Below are positions 61,885-64,000 of a stretch of 64,000 nucleotides of DNA, piece after piece. A program made the translations under genes and the position numbers. The notes beneath the pieces are model-generated. The model had not been told where the DNA came from, ran no database searches, and saw only the letters and a program-made list of their open reading frames with translations. Source of the stretch: Thermoplasmata archaeon (lineage in GTDB: Archaea > Thermoplasmatota > Thermoplasmata > Lutacidiplasmatales > UBA184); NCBI GenBank assembly GCA_027306505.1, contig DAHUZP010000083.1, positions 35,735 through 99,734 of the forward strand, given 5' to 3'. Each line of letters opens with the position of its first letter. Position 1 is the stretch's first letter.

Positions 61885-62877
61885 CTAGGGGTACCCGGGG
61901 CCCCCGGGAAGCGGCCCGCCGTACGGCGGTGCCCCCGGGGGCGCGGACCCGGGCGCCGGCGGGGGCGGTGGTGTCGGGACCGCGAGCACCGGCGGCATGA
62001 GCGGGACCTCGAGCTTGAGGTCGAAGCCCATGTGGGCGCCGAGCGCCAGCTCGATCGCCCACGTGCATCGGAAGAGGTTGCCGATCCCGGGGTTCACCAT
62101 CCCCGGAGCGTTCGGGATGGCGAGGTCTATGCGACCCTGGTAGAGCGGGGCGTTCCCTTGGATGGCGACCCCGGAGGTGCCGAACGAGGCGCGGTCGCTT
62201 CGAGCGTAGCCCCGAACCTGGTAGTCCACGAGGCGCACCAGCTCTACGGTGAGGTCCTTGAGGGCCTTCCCTTCCGGGTTCTGGACCGTGTAGCCGAGCG
62301 AGAAGGACTCTCCGGGCCCGATCCAGGGATGGGTCGGGTCGAACGGGGTTATGCTCAGACGGAGGCCGTTCGGGGCAGCGAGGTTGGAGGCCTGAGGGAG
62401 CCCACCCAGGACCCGGAGCGGGGGGTAGACCTGGAAGCGATGCTTGCGCAGGGGATCGATCCAGAACGGGATATCGACCTTGATCTCGAGGGTGTAGTCG
62501 ACGAAGAGACCGTCGACCACCCTCTCGATGTGCCCGAAGTCCACCGCCTCCGGCGCGGTCTGCAGGGAGGGGGGAGCCACGGTCGGGATCTCGAAGCGGA
62601 ACGGCAACTGGTAGGTCCCCGGCGCCGCGTGTTCCGGGTCCTGGAAAGGGACCTGGGAGCGCAGCGAGACGGCCTGGTTGAGGAAGACCACGTCCTGTTG
62701 GATGGGCACCGCGTTGTTGCCCTGTTGCACCATCACCTGGGAGTGCTCCCTCCCCGTGAGGGTCAGGAGGATCTCCTGGACCTTCGTGGGCTTGTCGAAC
62801 TCGATCGCGACGATCCCGCCGACAGAGCCTCCGAGCATGGCGAAGGGGGAGGCGGAAAGGAACTCGACCCTGGCCAT
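61885..62877 (-). CDS. arrestin-fold protein
   Basis: A 330-residue protein with the two-domain beta-sandwich plan of arrestins. The N-lobe (1-170) starts MARVEFLSASPFAMLGGSVG with GIVAIEFDKPTKVQEILLTL and GREHSQVMV, then PGTYQLPFRFEIPTVAPPS, matching the arrestin pattern G-x-Y-x-h-P-F-x-F-x-h-P-x-x-x-P-x-S. The C-lobe (about 175-300) has WIGPGESFSLGYTVQNPEGK and LKDLTVELVRLVDYQVRG, similar to arrestin_C. The end is Pro/Gly-rich with a PPY. It starts at an ATG about 25 bp after a TATA-like CAAATAGG. Role unknown; eukaryotic homologues are trafficking adaptors, bacterial Spo0M-like proteins share the fold. Confidence 0.8.
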   Translation of the reverse strand: MARVEFLSASPFAMLGGSVGGIVAIEFDKPTKVQEILLTLTGREHSQVMVQQGNNAVPIQQDVVFLNQAVSLRSQVPFQDPEHAAPGTYQLPFRFEIPTVAPPSLQTAPEAVDFGHIERVVDGLFVDYTLEIKVDIPFWIDPLRKHRFQVYPPLRVLGGLPQASNLAAPNGLRLSITPFDPTHPWIGPGESFSLGYTVQNPEGKALKDLTVELVRLVDYQVRGYARSDRASFGTSGVAIQGNAPLYQGRIDLAIPNAPGMVNPGIGNLFRCTWAIELALGAHMGFDLKLEVPLMPPVLAVPTPPPPPAPGSAPPGAPPYGGPLPGGPGYP

Positions 62878-62896
62878 GGGACGGAGAGGGGGCGTA

Positions 62897-62904
62897 CCTA
62901 TTTG
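62897..62904 (-). promoter_or_regulatory. TATA-like element for the arrestin-fold gene
   Basis: Minus-strand CAAATAGG, 20-27 bp before the ATG at 62877. Confidence 0.4.
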
Positions 62905-62972
62905 TCCATCGAGGCCGCCGCCCGCTCTGGACAAGGAGGGCCGGTGACCTCCCCGTTCTCCTCGCAAGATAG

Positions 62973-62980
62973 ACTAATCC
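62973..62980 (+). promoter_or_regulatory. TATA-like element for the alpha/beta hydrolase gene
   Basis: ACTAATCC, 23-30 bp before the ATG at 63003. Confidence 0.35.
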
Positions 62981-63002
62981 GCAGGAGCGCTCCCCCTCGA
63001 CC

Positions 63003-63833
63003 ATGGCTACCTCCGACGTCCTGCCCCACGATGACCGCGGTTTCGGCGACCCCGTGGTGCTGCTGCACGGCTTTCCCCTGAACCGGGGGATCTGGAAGGG
63101 GCAGCTCGAATCCCTCGCCGTGGGGAACCGCGTGCTCGCCTTCGACCTGCCGGGCTACGGTCAGGCTTCCACCCTGAGGGCCCCCGAGACCTTGGAGTCG
63201 CTATCGGCCGTGGTCGAGTCCAGCACCCATGCCCTGGCCTCGCCGCCGGCGGTGGTGATCGGCCACTCCCTCGGAGGCTATCTCGCGCTCCAGAAGTACG
63301 CGGACCACCCGCAGCGGGTCCGCGCCCTCGTGCTCACCAACACGCGCGCCGCCCCCGACTCGGAGGAGAACGCGGCCAAGCGCTACGCCACCATCGCCCG
63401 GCTCCGCCAGGAGGGTCCGGGAGGGTTCGCCGTGGAGACGGCGAGGAACCTGCTCTCCCCGGCCAACGCCTCCAACGCGGACCTGTTCCCCGCGGTCCTG
63501 CAGATGGTGCGCTCCGCCCCCGTGCCGGCGATGGTCTCGAGCCTGCTCGCTCTCGCGAACCGCCCCGACTACACCCCCCTGCTCGCCGAGGTCCAGGTCC
63601 CCACGCTGGTGATCTGGGGTGAGGAGGACCGCACCATGCCGGCGGAGGAGACCAAGAAGCTCGTGAAGGCCATCCATGGAGCGAAGGGCGTCGGCCTGCC
63701 CGGCACCGGCCACCTGCCTTTCCTCGAGAACCCCTCTGCGTTCAACGAGGCGGTCCGGGCCTTCCTGGAGGGACTGCCGAAGTCCGGCGAGAAGGGGTCC
63801 CCCGCTGGGGCCGAGAAAGAGGCACGCCAGTAA
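63003..63833 (+). CDS. alpha/beta-fold hydrolase
   Basis: A 276-residue serine hydrolase. The oxyanion region VVLLHGFPLNRGIW is near residue 18, the nucleophile elbow GHSLGG (Ser at about 89), the acid in VIWGEEDRTMP, and the catalytic His in GTGHLPFLENP near 240. A cap domain lies between about 120 and 190. This is the common esterase/haloperoxidase/BioH-like group; substrate not predictable. It is divergent from the arrestin-fold gene. Confidence 0.93.
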   Translation: MATSDVLPHDDRGFGDPVVLLHGFPLNRGIWKGQLESLAVGNRVLAFDLPGYGQASTLRAPETLESLSAVVESSTHALASPPAVVIGHSLGGYLALQKYADHPQRVRALVLTNTRAAPDSEENAAKRYATIARLRQEGPGGFAVETARNLLSPANASNADLFPAVLQMVRSAPVPAMVSSLLALANRPDYTPLLAEVQVPTLVIWGEEDRTMPAEETKKLVKAIHGAKGVGLPGTGHLPFLENPSAFNEAVRAFLEGLPKSGEKGSPAGAEKEARQ

Positions 63834-63895
63834 GCTTCGAACCTGCTTTCCGCACCCCGACCAGGCTTGAACACGAAGTTCCCTGAGCTGGCCCT

Positions 63896-64000
63896 TCAAC
63901 CCATAGGGGCACGGTAGGAACCCTCCGGCATCATCAGGAGCCAGACGACCTTCCGCTGGAGCTCATCCTGCTCCGGCTGCTCCGTGTGCAGCAGCCGTCC
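63896..64000 (-). CDS. C-terminal fragment of an unidentified protein (runs off the window)
   Basis: Minus-strand frame open to the window edge, giving the last 34 residues of a protein ending LQRKVVWLLMMPEGSYRAPMG before a TGA. The sequence is plausible protein, and its position convergent with the hydrolase gene fits a gene beginning beyond base 64000. Too short for a family call. Confidence 0.4.
   Translation of the reverse strand, partial: GRLLHTEQPEQDELQRKVVWLLMMPEGSYRAPMG

Overview
The window is a densely coded, very GC-rich stretch of an archaeal chromosome. The core genes are archaeal: an A-type ATP synthase, ribosomal proteins uS15 and eL37, an LSm protein, fibrillarin, phosphomevalonate dehydratase (aconitase X), a geranylgeranyl reductase with its ferredoxin, and a stand-alone ribonuclease Z. 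These sit beside a bacterial-type DNA gyrase A and a cobalamin-dependent ribonucleotide reductase. That mixture suggests a high-GC member of the Thermoplasmatota (Euryarchaeota sensu lato). The assignment is an inference; a marker-gene tree would settle it. No rRNA, tRNA, CRISPR array, insertion sequence or prophage was recognised.

Layout. 1-7.7 kb (mostly minus): two paralogous ABC-2 export cassettes flank a frameshifted CBS protein, geranylgeranyl reductase plus ferredoxin, and thioredoxin reductase plus flavin reductase, the last two apparently cotranscribed with the second exporter. 7.9-12.7 kb (plus): an overlapping three-gene lipid cassette (alkylglycerone-phosphate-synthase-like flavoprotein, FAD glycerol-3-phosphate dehydrogenase, diacylglycerol-kinase-like kinase). 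12.7-19.8 kb: asparaginase-like hydrolase, MFS transporter, a HAD protein without its catalytic aspartates, aconitase X, RidA, fibrillarin. 19.8-28.6 kb: uS15, DHH phosphoesterase, gyrA, zinc ribbon, ArsA-type ATPase, dihydropteroate synthase, LSm, eL37. 28.7-36 kb (minus): GrpB, then an M29-like protein/MPG glycosylase/DUF72 operon, then a HEAT/GNAT/glycosyltransferase-like operon. 36-51 kb: ferredoxin, membrane protein, and an A-ATP synthase split into F-A-B-D-(44-aa membrane ORF)-H-I on plus and K-E-C on minus, separated by an unknown divergent gene pair and an MFS exporter. 51-64 kb: GNAT, a TPR-like protein, DUF1684, SDR, RNase Z, imidazolonepropionase, a 71-aa internally duplicated basic protein, OsmC, class II ribonucleotide reductase, an arrestin-fold protein and an alpha/beta hydrolase.

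How the genes work together. Lipid metabolism recurs: aconitase X supplies isoprenoid precursor, geranylgeranyl reductase with ferredoxin saturates ether-lipid chains, and the 7.9-12.7 kb cassette looks like glycerol-3-phosphate/alkyl-ether chemistry of bacterial type. Energy conservation (ATP synthase) and DNA precursor supply and topology (ribonucleotide reductase, gyrase) are also represented.

Expression signals are unusually consistent. First genes of transcripts tend to have a TTA(A/T)-core TATA-like element about 25-35 bp before an ATG or GTG, as expected for leaderless mRNAs. Genes inside operons overlap by 4 bp (ATGA or GTGA) or carry a GGAGG-type Shine-Dalgarno. I used this rule to choose several starts.
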